NCBI GenBank assembly: GCA_008828725.1
Contig: MEHQ01001522.1
Span: 1-64,000 of the forward strand
Reading direction: 5' to 3'
Length of the DNA: 64,000 nucleotides
Source: Saccharina japonica
Taxonomy: Eukaryota > Sar > Phaeophyceae > Laminariales > Laminariaceae
Position 1 is the stretch's first letter. Each line of letters starts with the position of its first letter. The translations under genes were made by a program, and so were the position numbers. The notes beneath the pieces were generated by a model, which saw only the letters and a list, made by a program, of their open reading frames with translations, made no database searches and was not told where the DNA came from. Below, one piece after another: positions 1-10,584 of this stretch.

Positions 1-179
1 TGTTGTAAAACACGAACGGTATTCCAACAATAAGGCACTTGCCTTCCAAGGCATAAATATGATTCATGGAGTAGTTTCCTCGGTTTAAGGAAGCCCCTGA
101 CAGTCACAGCATCGAGCCCGGTACCAAGGACGGCAGTGGCAAAAATTGCTTTAAAAGACCGAAAAGTTATATGAGACAT

Positions 180-459
180 GAGGCGCTGCCTACGGTAGCC
201 TGCATGCAGGTGCGCATCTTTGTTTTCTGAGTGGTGGTCACTTAAGGAGCTCTATACCTGCATACCTCAACTGATTTTGGAGGAAGCAAAGTGCTACGAC
301 CCGACAATAATCCCACGACCTCAGTGTAAAAGGAAAAACAATTGCAAAGCAAGAGAAAAATTCCGGCGAGTTTGGGTTAAGGAGCCCCCCCGTAAAATCA
401 GAAACCGTTTCAGCCGAAAAAAAAGTGCTACGTAGCCTAGCTCTATCGTGGCACGCGTC
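180..459 (+). mobile_element. GACGC-type MITE
   Basis: Terminal repeats GAGGCGCTGCCTACGG and TATCGTGGCACGCGTC, with the internal signature GGTTAAGGAGC and TTTCAGCC. Near-duplication ACAT/GCAT at the ends. Lies 60 bp past the donor of the broken exon 3. Confidence 0.8.
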
Positions 460-519
460 GCATGTTCCGTGTCGACGCCAAGATGAGAGACACACAATTC
501 TTCCCGTGGCGCTACGTAC

Positions 520-703
520 CGTCGAGGAGACCGGTAGGGTAGTTCGGGGGTGCGCACGCCGCTGTCACGTAGGTGCACTCCAGGACGATCCCAAGCACGA
601 ACCCGTCGAAAGACGACCACACCGTCACGCCCGAGGCGAAGTGTCATCTCCGCAGTAGGAACCCGACGGGTCCGGCAGCAGCACACTGCCCTCGTTATTT
701 GAC
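520..703 (-). pseudogene. Isolated exon 3 of the family with a frameshift
   Basis: Borders match the paralogs (acceptor TTTTGAAAG, donor GTACGT), but the length is 184 nt where 182 or 185 is expected. The frame breaks just after the codons for YCGDD; beyond it FASGVTVWSS, GIVLEC and ACAPPNYP continue in a second frame. A one-base loss is the simplest explanation. Confidence 0.6.
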
Positions 704-934
704 CTTTCAAAAAACAAACAAATTAAACGAAAACGATGGACAGACAGCGCAGCATGCACAAAGGGGCATGCCCGCCGACAGACAAGCGTGCGCCATTCTT
801 AGGAGAGGGGGGGGGGGGATAGAAAAGAGGGGGCTGGAAGGGCGTAAAGCTTCGTATAATTCGAAGACGTTCGGTGGGTACAGTACTGGTGCATGCCTTT
901 CCTCGCGTCTCACCCGGCAACATGACTGCAGCTC

Positions 935-1020
935 GATCATACAGATCATACAGATCATACAGATCATACAGATCATACAGATCATACAGATCATACAGAT
1001 CATACAGATCATACAGATCA
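935..1020 (-). repeat. 9-bp satellite (ATCTGTATG unit)
   Basis: About 9.5 perfect units on the minus strand. The flank at 900-934 (GTTGCCGGGTGAGACG on the minus strand) matches that of the arrays at 2283 and 17146. Confidence 0.9.
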
Positions 1021-1237
1021 GGAAAATATCTGCCTTCTTGAAGGGTCTGCTGTAGATCAGATAGTTGGAGTCCATGATTTGTTCGAGGTGTGAACTTGCC
1101 GAAACCGCCTTTATTTTCCGAAACGAAACAAAAGGAAGAATTATATGGCGGATATATATATACAACGGCCCGCACATGCTCATAAGAAGACCCGTAGTAG
1201 TCTTTTTCTGCTCGGTCATTTCAATTCCAGGGATGGG

Positions 1238-1365
1238 CGCCGCGCTGAGAGCGCACTCAGCGCGGAGTTTATCCCGGGCGAGGCCCTCCGACCAGGGCAG
1301 GAGGCCTCATCCAAAACCCAATATTTACATTGAATGATCGTTGGCAGCGTAAAATAATACTGTAG
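1238..1365 (+). repeat. Dispersed repeat with conserved GC-rich hairpin
   Basis: Stem CCGCGCTGAG / CTCAGCGCGG (1240-1249, 1256-1265) with a six-base loop, then TTTATCCCGGG and GGCAGGAGG. About 130 bp shared with 57868-58012. Confidence 0.75.
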
Positions 1366-1375
1366 AAACTCTCAC

Positions 1376-1576
1376 CCGACCGGACCCTTCGACGCGAAAA
1401 AAATGTCGTTCCAGGTGCTGTCCACGTCGTAGCCCCCGAAGAACATGTCCGACAGGTACCCAACGCCGCCTGCCGTAACCCTGGTCTTCACTTCCGTGAT
1501 GCCGACCGTGAACGACATCGAGCCCTCGGCAACGCTGCCGCTGCTGAAGGAGCCGACCACATCCCCGCCAGAGCAC
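1376..1576 (-). pseudogene. Isolated exon 2 of the family (broken locus)
   Basis: 201 nt with acceptor CAACTCAG and donor GTGAGA, coding CSGGDVVGS, MSFTVGI, FFGGYDVD and KGPVG, open throughout. The conserved Trp of SWKG is Ser here. No exon 1 is visible on this strand in the next several kilobases, so the locus is incomplete. Confidence 0.65.
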
Positions 1577-2282
1577 CTGAGTTGTCCAACCATCGGTGTG
1601 TGTGGGGAAAGGTGCCATGGTTGATTGAGTATACTGGTATCGAGACTGAGTTATTTGGTATCGGGATTGCCGTTTTACGTTGACGGTTCTTCATTATGGA
1701 AGTTGGGATTGCCATTTTATATTGGTGAATATTCAGGATGGGACTTGGGATTGTGCCGTTTTACCTTGGCAATGACTTATGGCGGAATTTGGGATGCGCC
1801 GTTTTACCTAGCAATTTGTTATATACGTTGCTCGGGACCTGTCGTACGGTGCACCGAGTAGGGCGGCTGTTTGTGGTACGCGGCGGTTCCATTCAGGTCT
1901 ACGGAGGTTGGGGAGGGGTTCATGTTTTGGTAGACATGCCTTGTATTCGTTGTATACCTAGGGTTAGCCATGGCATAGTTCATCTTGTCATATTGGTCTT
2001 GTCGGCTTCTTTTGCGAGGTGGAGAGCCTCCTGTACTATATAATCAAGTAAGAGGTCTCAGAAAAAAGAGGCGTTGTGTATGTACCCCTATATACCGTCG
2101 CACGCGGCGACAAGGAATGCCTTACAGCACCTATATCGGCGAAACCAAACTGCAGTTAGTCGTGTGTGACAAGGCTTCTCAGCTGAGACATATGCTACCA
2201 GCCAAGGCATGTGCCTTATCATTGGATTATATCATACATCTGGACATATCAGATAGATCATTCCTAAGGTATTTCAACTCAG

Positions 2283-2423
2283 ATATCTGTATGATCTGTA
2301 TGATCTGTATTATCTGTATGATCTGTATGATCTGTATGATCTGTATGATTTGTATGATCTGTATGATCTGTATGATCTGTATGATCTGCATGATCTGTAT
2401 GATCTGTATGATCTGTATGATCT
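2283..2423 (+). repeat. 9-bp satellite (ATCTGTATG unit)
   Basis: About 15 units with few substitutions, followed by ATGATCTAGCTCACGTTGCC and related sequence to about 2520. Confidence 0.9.
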
Positions 2424-2821
2424 AGCTCACGTTGCCGGGTGGGACCCGTACCATCTGCATAATAATCCGGCACGTGTTTCCTGGGTTGGATCTGAATTAT
2501 GCAGATCATGCACAACCTCTCACGACAGCAGGTGACGAACTAGGTGATCTACCGTAGATCATGATCTATCCGTAGATGATCTATCTGTAGATTATCTGTC
2601 CGTCCGAGGTGTGGGTTATACCCATCGGGTTAAGTTTGAATTGACTGATCAAAGTCGGTTTTTGGAGAGGCAAGGAGGGTTTGTTTGTGTGAGGCAGGGA
2701 GATCTCATTGCACGGGTAGGCTCAGAAAGTTGTACGACAGGTGCCAACTGCCACCGTGGCAGACATGAACAGAAACGGAGAAATGCCACCCCCACCCCCT
2801 ATAAATATATGATACATTTAT

Positions 2822-3330
2822 AGGTTAGGTTGGCGTCGGTTGGCAACGACGCTGTAAAGCACGCCACTCGCTGCGTGAGCTAGACAACCAGGGTGCCGTT
2901 TCTTTTTTTTTGTTTATTTTTTGGCGGTCACCAAAGCTGGCGGTCGTGTAGATCATTTGTGTGGGGTGGAGAACCTTTGCTCCGCACAAGGGGAATGGTC
3001 GTATCACGTAGTGTTAATATGGTAAGGCATCCGCGAGGCAGTTACATAGTAAAACCCATTGCTGTCTCCGGAAGTGGCCACACCAGAAATTAAATTAACT
3101 CATTGAAGCTGTCGTCCATATGCAAGTCCGCCTCAGAGGCGGTTCTTAGCAGGATGCAGCTCACCCTCCATGCGACTCGCCCTCACGGCGCTTCGCGCTT
3201 GGTGCAAGCAAGCTGCCTGGTTGGTGAAAACCCAACGTGCTCCGTCCCGGCATTGTAGGGATGCGAGTCTATGGTCTATGGTCATATGACTACGGCCGTG
3301 CACGGCATGAGTACACCCCCCCCCCTGACC
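2822..3330 (+). repeat. Dispersed 0.5-kb repeat of unknown type
   Basis: Holds GGTTGGCGTCGGTTGGCAAC, GGTGGAGAACCTTTGCTCC, GTCCGCCTCAGAGGCGG and GACTACGGCCGTGCACG, ending in a C run. No coding. Related copies at 23990-24485 and 44165-44555 (-), 5' part at 19003-19112 (-), and 3' parts near 6783-6935, 15026-15240 and 59732-59835. Confidence 0.7.
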
Positions 3331-3922
3331 TAAAGCCCACGACGAAGAAGCGACCGCTGGAGCCGCGTGGTGTGCTGTTTGGGTGTAGAAAGGCTCTCGA
3401 GCGACCACGCCCACATTGACGACCCGCACTCCACGACACATTATACGCTTTTCCGCTCGAGTTTCGCTACGTTGTGTGCTTGTGTGGATTGACAAGCAGC
3501 AATGAGAACGAGACCATGGCATTCATTTGTTTTCAAGAGAGAAGCATTAGAGGGCAGCGTTAGAGGGAATGGCGGGGATGATAACGATAACTCTGTCGTG
3601 GGGCGTACACGTCGGTGTGCATTCCGTCGGTAGGCGCCGCACAAGCGTACGTAGCCCCTCTGCGTGAAGGTTTGCACGTATTTCCGGAGAGTTCGATTTC
3701 ATGTTTCGTGACTCAATAGACCCACCCATTCCAAATCGCTTCGCACAAAACAATGTGGCGTTGATCGCGATGGTGCCATGGCCAGCACTTCCGTCGTATA
3801 GTTTGGTCACAGCCAACTCACATATAGACACGAGTAGCTAGCGCAAGCCCACGTCTGACTCTTGCCAACTTGTCCCGCGCCACGGTTTTCAACCTCCACC
3901 GTGCTGTGCGCAACAAACACAG

Positions 3923-4723
3923 ATACGTCTGGTTCCGGCACCGACTCAACGACCCCTTCCCCGAGCCCCGCGGCCGACACGGACACCCCAGGCGCTTCTC
4001 CAAACACCGTGTCTGCCACAGAATCACCTAATTCTTCTGAGGACACCGCACCTTCCAGGAGTACACCAAGCCCTTCCGGAAGCACCAGTTCCGGCGCATA
4101 CGCACCAAGCGCTTCTGACGGCACCGGGCCTGCCTTTACCACACCGAGCCCTTCCGTGAGCACCAGTTCCGGCGCCGGCGCACCAAGCCCGTCCGCGAGC
4201 ACCGTTCCCGTCACCGGTCCACCAAGCTCTTCTCCTCGTGGGACCGGGCCCCCCACGAACCTACCGAGCTCTTCCGCAACCACCTCACCTGCCACCACCG
4301 GCCCGCCAAGCTCTCCTGGGGGGGACACCGGGGCCGCCACGGACCCACCGAGCTCGTCTGGAGGCGCCGTGTCAGCCACCGACCCACCTGGCTCGTCTTC
4401 TGGGGGCGGTAGTTCCGCCGTCGCCAACACGCCAAGCCCTTCCGCTAACAGCGCGTTGAGCACCAGCGGCGGCGGGTCGTCTTCACCCGTGAGCACTATG
4501 GTCATCGCTGGGGTTTCGGCGGCCGGGGCGGTGCTGCTTCTGGCGATGTGTGTCGCCGTTTCGTGCGGCCTGTACCGACGCGGGGCGAGAAGGGCGAGGC
4601 ATCCCCAGAAACCCTGGGATACGTTCGGGACGCCGGTGCGTTCGGCCGGGAGAGGAAGCGAAGGTAGCCACACACCCGAAGGAGGAGGAGGAGGAGGAGG
4701 AGGTGTGGCATATGCAAGCGAAG
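3923..4723 (+). pseudogene. Exon 4 of the family on the opposite strand (broken locus)
   Basis: 801 nt, fully open. Begins after ACACAG with DTSGSGTD, then a 190-residue Ser/Thr/Pro/Gly stalk (the longest in the window), helix TMVIAGVSAAG..., LYRRGARRAR, WDTFG, a poly-Gly run and YASE-G before GTGAAC. If unspliced, the frame stops at 4785 inside a MITE that starts 38 bp past the donor. No exon 1-3 is found upstream on this strand, so the copy is either non-functional or part of a rearranged gene. Confidence 0.65.
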
Positions 4724-4760
4724 GTGAACTAAAACGCCAAGTTTTCCAATATGAAAATCA

Positions 4761-5052
4761 GACGCGTGCTACGGTAGAGGTATAAGGTATACCTTTTTTT
4801 GGCTGAAACGTTTTCTGATTGACGTATCAAAAGGCCTCCTTAACCCAAAATCGCCGGAATTGTTCCATTTTTGTGTCGCACTATTTTTCATTTTATGCTT
4901 ATGCCATGGGATTTTTCATCGAGTTCGTACGTAGCCCTTTTGTTTCCCTACAAAATCAGTTTTTGACTACTGCAGGTATAGAGTCTCTCGAATGACCACC
5001 CTCAGAAGGCAAAACCTTATTAACACGGTACACCTTTACCGCAGCATGCGTC
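4761..5052 (-). mobile_element. GACGC-type MITE
   Basis: 292 bp in reverse orientation, starting 38 bp after the putative donor of the 3923-4723 exon. It supplies the stop codon to the unspliced frame. Flanks ATCA and AACA are a degraded target duplication. Confidence 0.85.
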
Positions 5053-5754
5053 AACAATCCTCAGGAGAGATTTATATCTATTCTATGCGTGAGCTAAGCC
5101 GGCCCCCCATCCACTCGGGGTTTGAGTCCCTTGCAAAAGTGTATTCCATGAAAGAACGCTTGGTTCTCGATCGCTTTCATGACCACCTTTGCCTTGGTCG
5201 CGGACAAGACAACTTTTAGGAACGGACACGTGTGGGAACGTGGGTGGGCCGTTCTGTATGGTGAAATATGTACAGTACGTTGTCAGTTTGTGGGTCCCAC
5301 TCCCCCCCCCCACCGGTAACCCAAACTCGACGTGACTTGCTCTTGGCGTGTCTTGTATAAAGGATAAACCGTACTGCTCTGTCAGCTCTCGCTGCCACCG
5401 GTTTTATGTTGCGATTCGCGGTGGTAGTGCTGGTTTTGACAGGCTCGTTATTCAGTTACCTCAATGAAATATGATAGGATACAGTGTGCTTAAAGGAAGA
5501 ACGCACGCGCTGTTGGCCATATAGACATCCTCAGTTTCTCTCCCGTAGCAAACCGATTGCGCAGCCGCATTGATCAATCCACCACAATTGTTTACTCTTG
5601 GCGACATGCTACACGAACGAACGCCCTCGTGTACTTATACACACACAAAGTTAGCTAATGCACAACCCCCTCCCTGTCCTCGGCCCTTCCGCCCACTGCC
5701 CCACCGACCCTGTCACCCCTGCTACCCCTATAATGTTCTGCGTCCCTTTGGCAG

Positions 5755-5810
5755 CTGGCTCCTCCTCCACGAGAGGCCTACCACCAGCTTATGCCGAGCC
5801 TCCAATTTAG
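5755..5810 (+). pseudogene. Exon 5 with PPAY tail (broken locus)
   Basis: 56 nt after CCTTTGGCAG, entered in phase 1: Gly-Ser-Ser-Ser-Thr-Arg-Gly-Leu, then PPAYAEPPI and a TAG stop. Sequence past the stop (DPPPSYPW in the same frame) still resembles the longer gene B tail, so the stop may be a later truncation. Confidence 0.55.
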
Positions 5811-7342
5811 CGCGACCCGCCACCATCGTACCCTTGGGCTACGGAATCGGATTGAGTTACGCTCTGTGTGCTGGACATAGGGCGACGACAGCCTTTCAGG
5901 AGCCGGTGTCTCAAGCCCAGCACTGCTGGAGGGAGGGAGACGGGCGGGGAGCAATCTGTCCATGTTGTTATCAAATGCTTAAAGAAATGACCACCGGTAG
6001 ATCGATCACTTGGGCTTTGCTACACCGGCGCGTGACAGTGGACGCCACGCGATACGACGGATCAGCGCGTATCATATGTATCTACAGCAAAAAGTCCGGT
6101 GAAGAACCGGATAATAATCACGAGTTTTGTTGCCGACAAAAGGTTTTTGCCATCAAAAAGCGGGGAAAAAACACCCGCCAGCATACGTATCAATTCTAGA
6201 TAGGTACCGAGTTGGTTTTATGAAAATCAATCGTAGCCTGACCCGAATTGGACCGTCAAGACGAGGCTCGTGATAACCTAAACATAGAGTCCTCGGCGTG
6301 GAATAAAAAAACGGAACAAACTTGCTGTAAGGCACACCCCCTTCGTAGAACGCATCTAAAAAACAGGGAGAGTGACGTGGGGTGACAGTTGGGGGGTACT
6401 GTACCCCTTCCACCCTACGCAGCCTCCGGGCCTATTCCACGTGTCGCCTGATATTTCGAGGCTACGATTTCGGCCCTGGAGCCGACCTTGACGTATAATA
6501 GAGCGCATACGAAGTACCACAATGTGTTGCGAGTTGGTCGACGCATATCTATACAAAACCCGAGAATAGTAGCAAAAGTTTCGCGACATAAGCTCAGCCC
6601 TCGGTGCCACCCCCCCTCCACCCCTCCCCAACCTGCGGGAAACAGAAACACGCGTAGATAGAGCAGACATATAGACGTTTCGAATCACATATATATATAT
6701 ATATATTGCGATAATGTTTGTGGAAGGGCGGGCTAGTCGAGAATCGCAGGTGGCCGGGACGGACCTCCCCCCTTGCACAATGTGGGGGGGGGGGGCGTGT
6801 ACTCATGTCGTGCACGGCCGTAGATCATATGACCATAGACCCTCGCATCCCTGCAATGCCGGGACGGAGCACGTTGGGTTTTCACCAACCAGGCAGGGGG
6901 GTCGTACTCATTTGTTGCTTGCCTTAGTCATTTGACCATTGACCACGCATCCCTTTCGAGACGGAGCACCGTTCCTACCAGGGGGGGGTAAAACAAACAA
7001 ACCCTTGTGGAGACATTGAACTATGCAGCACCAATACTAGGTGTACCGAATTGACAGCGTTGTCGGCACCTCGCGGGGGACTCGCTACATATATATATAT
7101 GCATTGTTCAATGTCTATGAATAAAAGACGTTCGTTCGCTGATTGATTTGGTGCGCTTTGTTGTTTTCGGATACTTCTCGACTGGAAAACTGGGACCATC
7201 AGACGAAACAATAGTGGACACGGCTTTGGGCGCGTGGGCTATCGTGGGGGTTTACTATTGTGGCACCCAACGCTTCTGAGACTCTCCTGATGGGAAGAAC
7301 AAATGGGGAGGGTGGGGTGACAGAAAAATGGGCACAAACCCT
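5811..7342. other. Non-coding stretch with repeat fragments
   Basis: Apart from a partial 0.5-kb repeat (6783-6935), poly-G tracts and short TA runs, I see nothing supportable. Frames here are short and unlike the family exons. Confidence 0.4.
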
Positions 7343-7560
7343 GACGCGTGCTACGACATAGAGGCACTGTATGTTATCGGACTTTCAATATTTTGTCGCC
7401 AAAATGTTCATTGTATAGTTAAAAAGCCATGGGATGGTTCATCGGGTAGCTCTCTTATTTCCCTCCAAAACCACTTTTTCGACTACTGCAGGTATGAAGG
7501 TCCTCAAGCGGCCGCCCTCAGAAGGCAAATCCATGGTGCATCTCTACCGCAGCATGCGTT
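7343..7560 (-). mobile_element. GACGC-type MITE with CCCT duplication
   Basis: 218-bp internally deleted copy between GACGCGTGCTACG and GCAGCATGCGTT, flanked on both sides by CCCT. Confidence 0.85.
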
Positions 7561-7657
7561 CCCTGGTTAGGGCTGACCAACCCAGCGACACCTGCCTGCT
7601 GGCGCTCGCAACAGGATTGAGTCTCGAGCTTTGCTTGAACCACCGGAGGGGGAGGGT

Positions 7658-7945
7658 GACGCATGCTACGGTAGAGGTGCACCATGGTTTTGCCTTATAA
7701 GGGTGGTCACTTATCACTTGAGGAGCTCTAGATACCCCACCTAAAAGCTGATTTTGGAGGGATACAAAGGTTGGTACCCGAGGCACGATCTTATGGCCCC
7801 AATCATAAAATGAAAAATGTGGTGACACCAAAAATGGAACAATTCCGAGGATTTTGGGTTAAGGAGGCTTTAACCTTTAATAGGTTATTCGGAAACAATT
7901 TTAGCCGAAAAAAGGTATACCTACACCTCTATCGTAGCACGGGTC
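7658..7945 (+). mobile_element. GACGC-type MITE
   Basis: 288 bp, full set of family motifs. Flanks GGGT and GGAT differ by one base. Confidence 0.85.
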
Positions 7946-8234
7946 GGATTCTGACCTGTACGTGATGGGTTTCTCGAAACAAATGACTGCAGGCCCCTTG
8001 AACTTAAATCCAACCCATCTATACTCTACATCCCAGTCCCCGGTACAGACACGCCTCATTATTCCTCTCTGCCAATAAACCCTGTTTTGTTTTTCGGCAA
8101 TTATTTCCGTTTTCGGAGTAGGCCGCTGCTACGTACTCCGTCGACGTGCAAAACTATACCCTTTGCCGTACCGGCAAGAACATAATAAACATCACATACA
8201 TCGACTTTTTGGGTTATTTAGACGCGTGGGCGAC

Positions 8235-8235
8235 G

Positions 8236-8314
<79 letters not shown>

Positions 8315-8317
8315 CAC

Positions 8318-8371
<54 letters not shown>

Positions 8372-8378
8372 CATCATC

Positions 8379-8410
<32 letters not shown>

Positions 8411-8453
8411 CATCATCATCACCATCATCACCATCATCACCATCATCATCATC
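8235..8453 (+). repeat. ATC trinucleotide microsatellite
   Basis: About 219 bp of ATC with occasional ACC or TCC units. Frames of poly-Ser, poly-Ile and poly-Met across it are not genes. Confidence 0.95.
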
Positions 8454-8686
8454 ACATCGCTTTGCTGGGTTCTTTGGGCGCGTGAGCTAAGGTTGTTGGG
8501 GTGTAGTAGCACTCCTGGAGTTCTCAACCGGCTTTGAAAGGGGCTCTTATTAATAGTAGACGCGTGTGTTTCCACATTATTGATCGTTAGAGAGAGAGAG
8601 GTAGACTACGAGCTCTCCCCTAATTTTTCCAAAAAACCCTCTTCTTCTTCTGTAAATATCTCACCCCCGACAAGTTGCGATTCGAA

Positions 8687-8943
8687 ACACATTACGGTAG
8701 GTAGAGATGCATAATGTTTTTTTCTGAGCTCCTCACTTTAAGGAGCGTCATACCTCACCGAAACGGGATTTGGGAGGCAAGTAAAAGTGCTTACCAGATG
8801 AAAAATCTCATGACCGAAGTATACTCTGAAACATTACTCGTCACAAAAATGAAAGTCCGACGAATTTGGGTTAAGGAGCCCGATCGTTCAGAAAATGATT
8901 CAGCCAAAAAAAGGTATACCTCTATCTCTATCGTGGCACGCAT
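8687..8943 (+). mobile_element. GACGC-type MITE, decayed left end
   Basis: Right end CTCTATCGTGGCACGCATC is clear; the left terminus has drifted. Internal motifs match the short subfamily also found at 24632 and 56545. Confidence 0.7.
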
Positions 8944-9161
8944 CGTTACAGCTAGAATAAGCGCCATAACCCAGCAATCCCAGAGAGAGGCTACTACTGC
9001 ACGAATCTAACCAACACGCTCTTGTCTTGCAGAAGCTATCCCCTCTAAAAGGGGGGACCCGCGATAAAAAAATAATAATTCGGTGTATAAGGGACCTCCA
9101 ATTTCTGCCCGCACCCACTATATTTGCCGCCCCTACTGACTGTAAGGGGTCGGTACTGACT

Positions 9162-9547
9162 GACGCATGCTGGGGTAGAGGTGCAGAATGTTTTTTTTTT
9201 AGGGAGGTCACTTGAGGACCTCTATACCTGCAGTAGTCAACACACTGATGTTGTGGACGAAAATAAAAATGCTACACTTCGTATACCCGACGACGAACAA
9301 TCCCACGGCCAAACAAAAAACGCATGCAACTTCGCAACAATATTGCAACAAAAATAATGAAATCTCGATATTTTTTAGGGTTAACCCTTACAGGACTGGA
9401 GTCCCGTTTTGGGGACAAATTACTTAGAATTAGAGTGGTTTGTCCCCAAAACGAGACTGCAGTTCTAAAAGGGTTAAGCCCCCCCCCCCTCATCCCAAAA
9501 ACGTTTCAGCCAAAAAAAGGTACAGTACCTCCATCGTAGCACGCGTC
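9162..9547 (+). mobile_element. GACGC-type MITE with nested hairpin element
   Basis: Termini GACGCATGCTGGGGTAGAGG and TCGTAGCACGCGTC. The extra length is partly explained by a TTAA-flanked element at 9381-9477. Confidence 0.8.
9381..9477. mobile_element. TTAA-flanked 97-bp hairpin element
   Basis: TTAACCCTT and AAGGGTTAA ends with arms of about 40 bp (GTCCCGTTTTGGGGACAAA and its complement). TTAA duplication with CCC-starting termini is typical of piggyBac-type MITEs. Nested in the 9162-9547 MITE. Confidence 0.78.
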
Positions 9548-10316
9548 TGCTCAACGGATCTATCTCCAGTCCCGACCGCCCCACGATAGGGGACCTTATG
9601 AGAGGCTGCCTAGTAGAAAAATTCTTCACATCTCGGACCCAACCAAATTGGGTATCTCCTTAGTTGGGAAGGTACACACTACTATCATCGTAGTCAGTCA
9701 CGAAGGGTTTGGGATCAAAGGCAAAACGCCAATATTTGTCCTAGCCCGGCTCAATACCTGCCTTATAAGCCTAGCTCAAACACCTGCCTTACAAGCCTGC
9801 CTCAATACCTGCCGTAGTCCGGCCTCAGTATTTTACGCGTAGCCCGTCAAACAATCCCTCACACGGCCTATATATGCGAAGGTACAATACGCGTATACAC
9901 GACAAAAATGTTGTATTTTTACAAAACAAAATACAAGGGTCCCTCGACGATAGATGGGGTCTCAACGATAGTTTGTGGGCATTCTTCCCCAGGGCAAAAG
10001 TAACCCCGCCAGCCAGACATAGGCACTCCTATTATTACATGCTCAAAGAGTGTGCTACTCTTATCTTGTGTGCGCTTTTTAGCTGAAACGTGTTGTCACA
10101 TTGACGGGGGCTCCTTACTCAAAACCGTCGGAGTCTCATTCTTAGTGTCGCAATAGGGTTTCGTTGTACGATGGGATTTCCCATCGGGTAGCACTTTATT
10201 TCGTGTTTCCTCTACCAAAACCATTTTTTTTTGGGTGAGGTAGGAAGCTCCTCAAGTGACCACCACCACCACTACCGCTACCATAGCATACGCTGCATTC
10301 GTGACATGATCAGGCC

Positions 10317-10350
10317 GCTTTCTCTCTATCTCCATCTCTCTTCTCTACCC

Positions 10351-10382
<32 letters not shown>

Positions 10383-10449
10383 GTTTGTCTGTCTGTCTCT
10401 CTCTCTCTCTGTTTGTCTGTCTGTCTCTCTCTTTCTCTCCCTCTCTCAG
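10317..10449 (+). repeat. CT-rich simple sequence
   Basis: CTCT and TGTC tracts of about 130 bp with a partly periodic pattern, just downstream of the gene A last exon. Confidence 0.9.
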
Positions 10450-10516
10450 CTTGTCATGATTCTACCGGGCGTTGAAAAACACGCCTCAAACTCCACCGCC
10501 GCCCGATCTACATAGC

Positions 10517-10584
10517 TCAAGCTGGCTGATACATTGGGTGGTCGCAATACGGTGGTGGAAGATCTCTCGGAGGGGCGGGTCCAA
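10517..10584 (-). CDS. Gene A exon 5: short tail with PPPY
   Basis: 68 nt after a TTTGGAAG acceptor, entered in the frame that the exon 4 donor needs. It encodes 21 residues and a stop: Gly-Pro-Ala-Pro-Pro-Arg-Asp-Leu, then PPPYCDHPMYQ. The acceptor context (CCTTTGGNAG) and the Pro-Arg-(x)-Pro-Pro-x-Tyr pattern match the last exons of gene B and the 5755-5810 copy. A small exon, called only by comparison. Confidence 0.6.

Noticed and set aside
573..1219. Frames with repeated Ile-Ile-Gln or Tyr-Asp-Leu
   Set aside because: Translations of the 9-bp satellite; periodicity of nine keeps all frames open.
2283..2423. CRISPR-like array
   Set aside because: 9-bp direct tandem units without spacers; eukaryotic context.
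3807..4673. 288-residue minus-strand frame
   Set aside because: Antisense shadow of the Ser/Thr/Pro exon at 3923-4723; low-complexity codon bias opens the opposite frame.
8146..8575. Long frames of poly-Ser, poly-Ile and poly-Met
   Set aside because: Direct translations of the ATC microsatellite on both strands.
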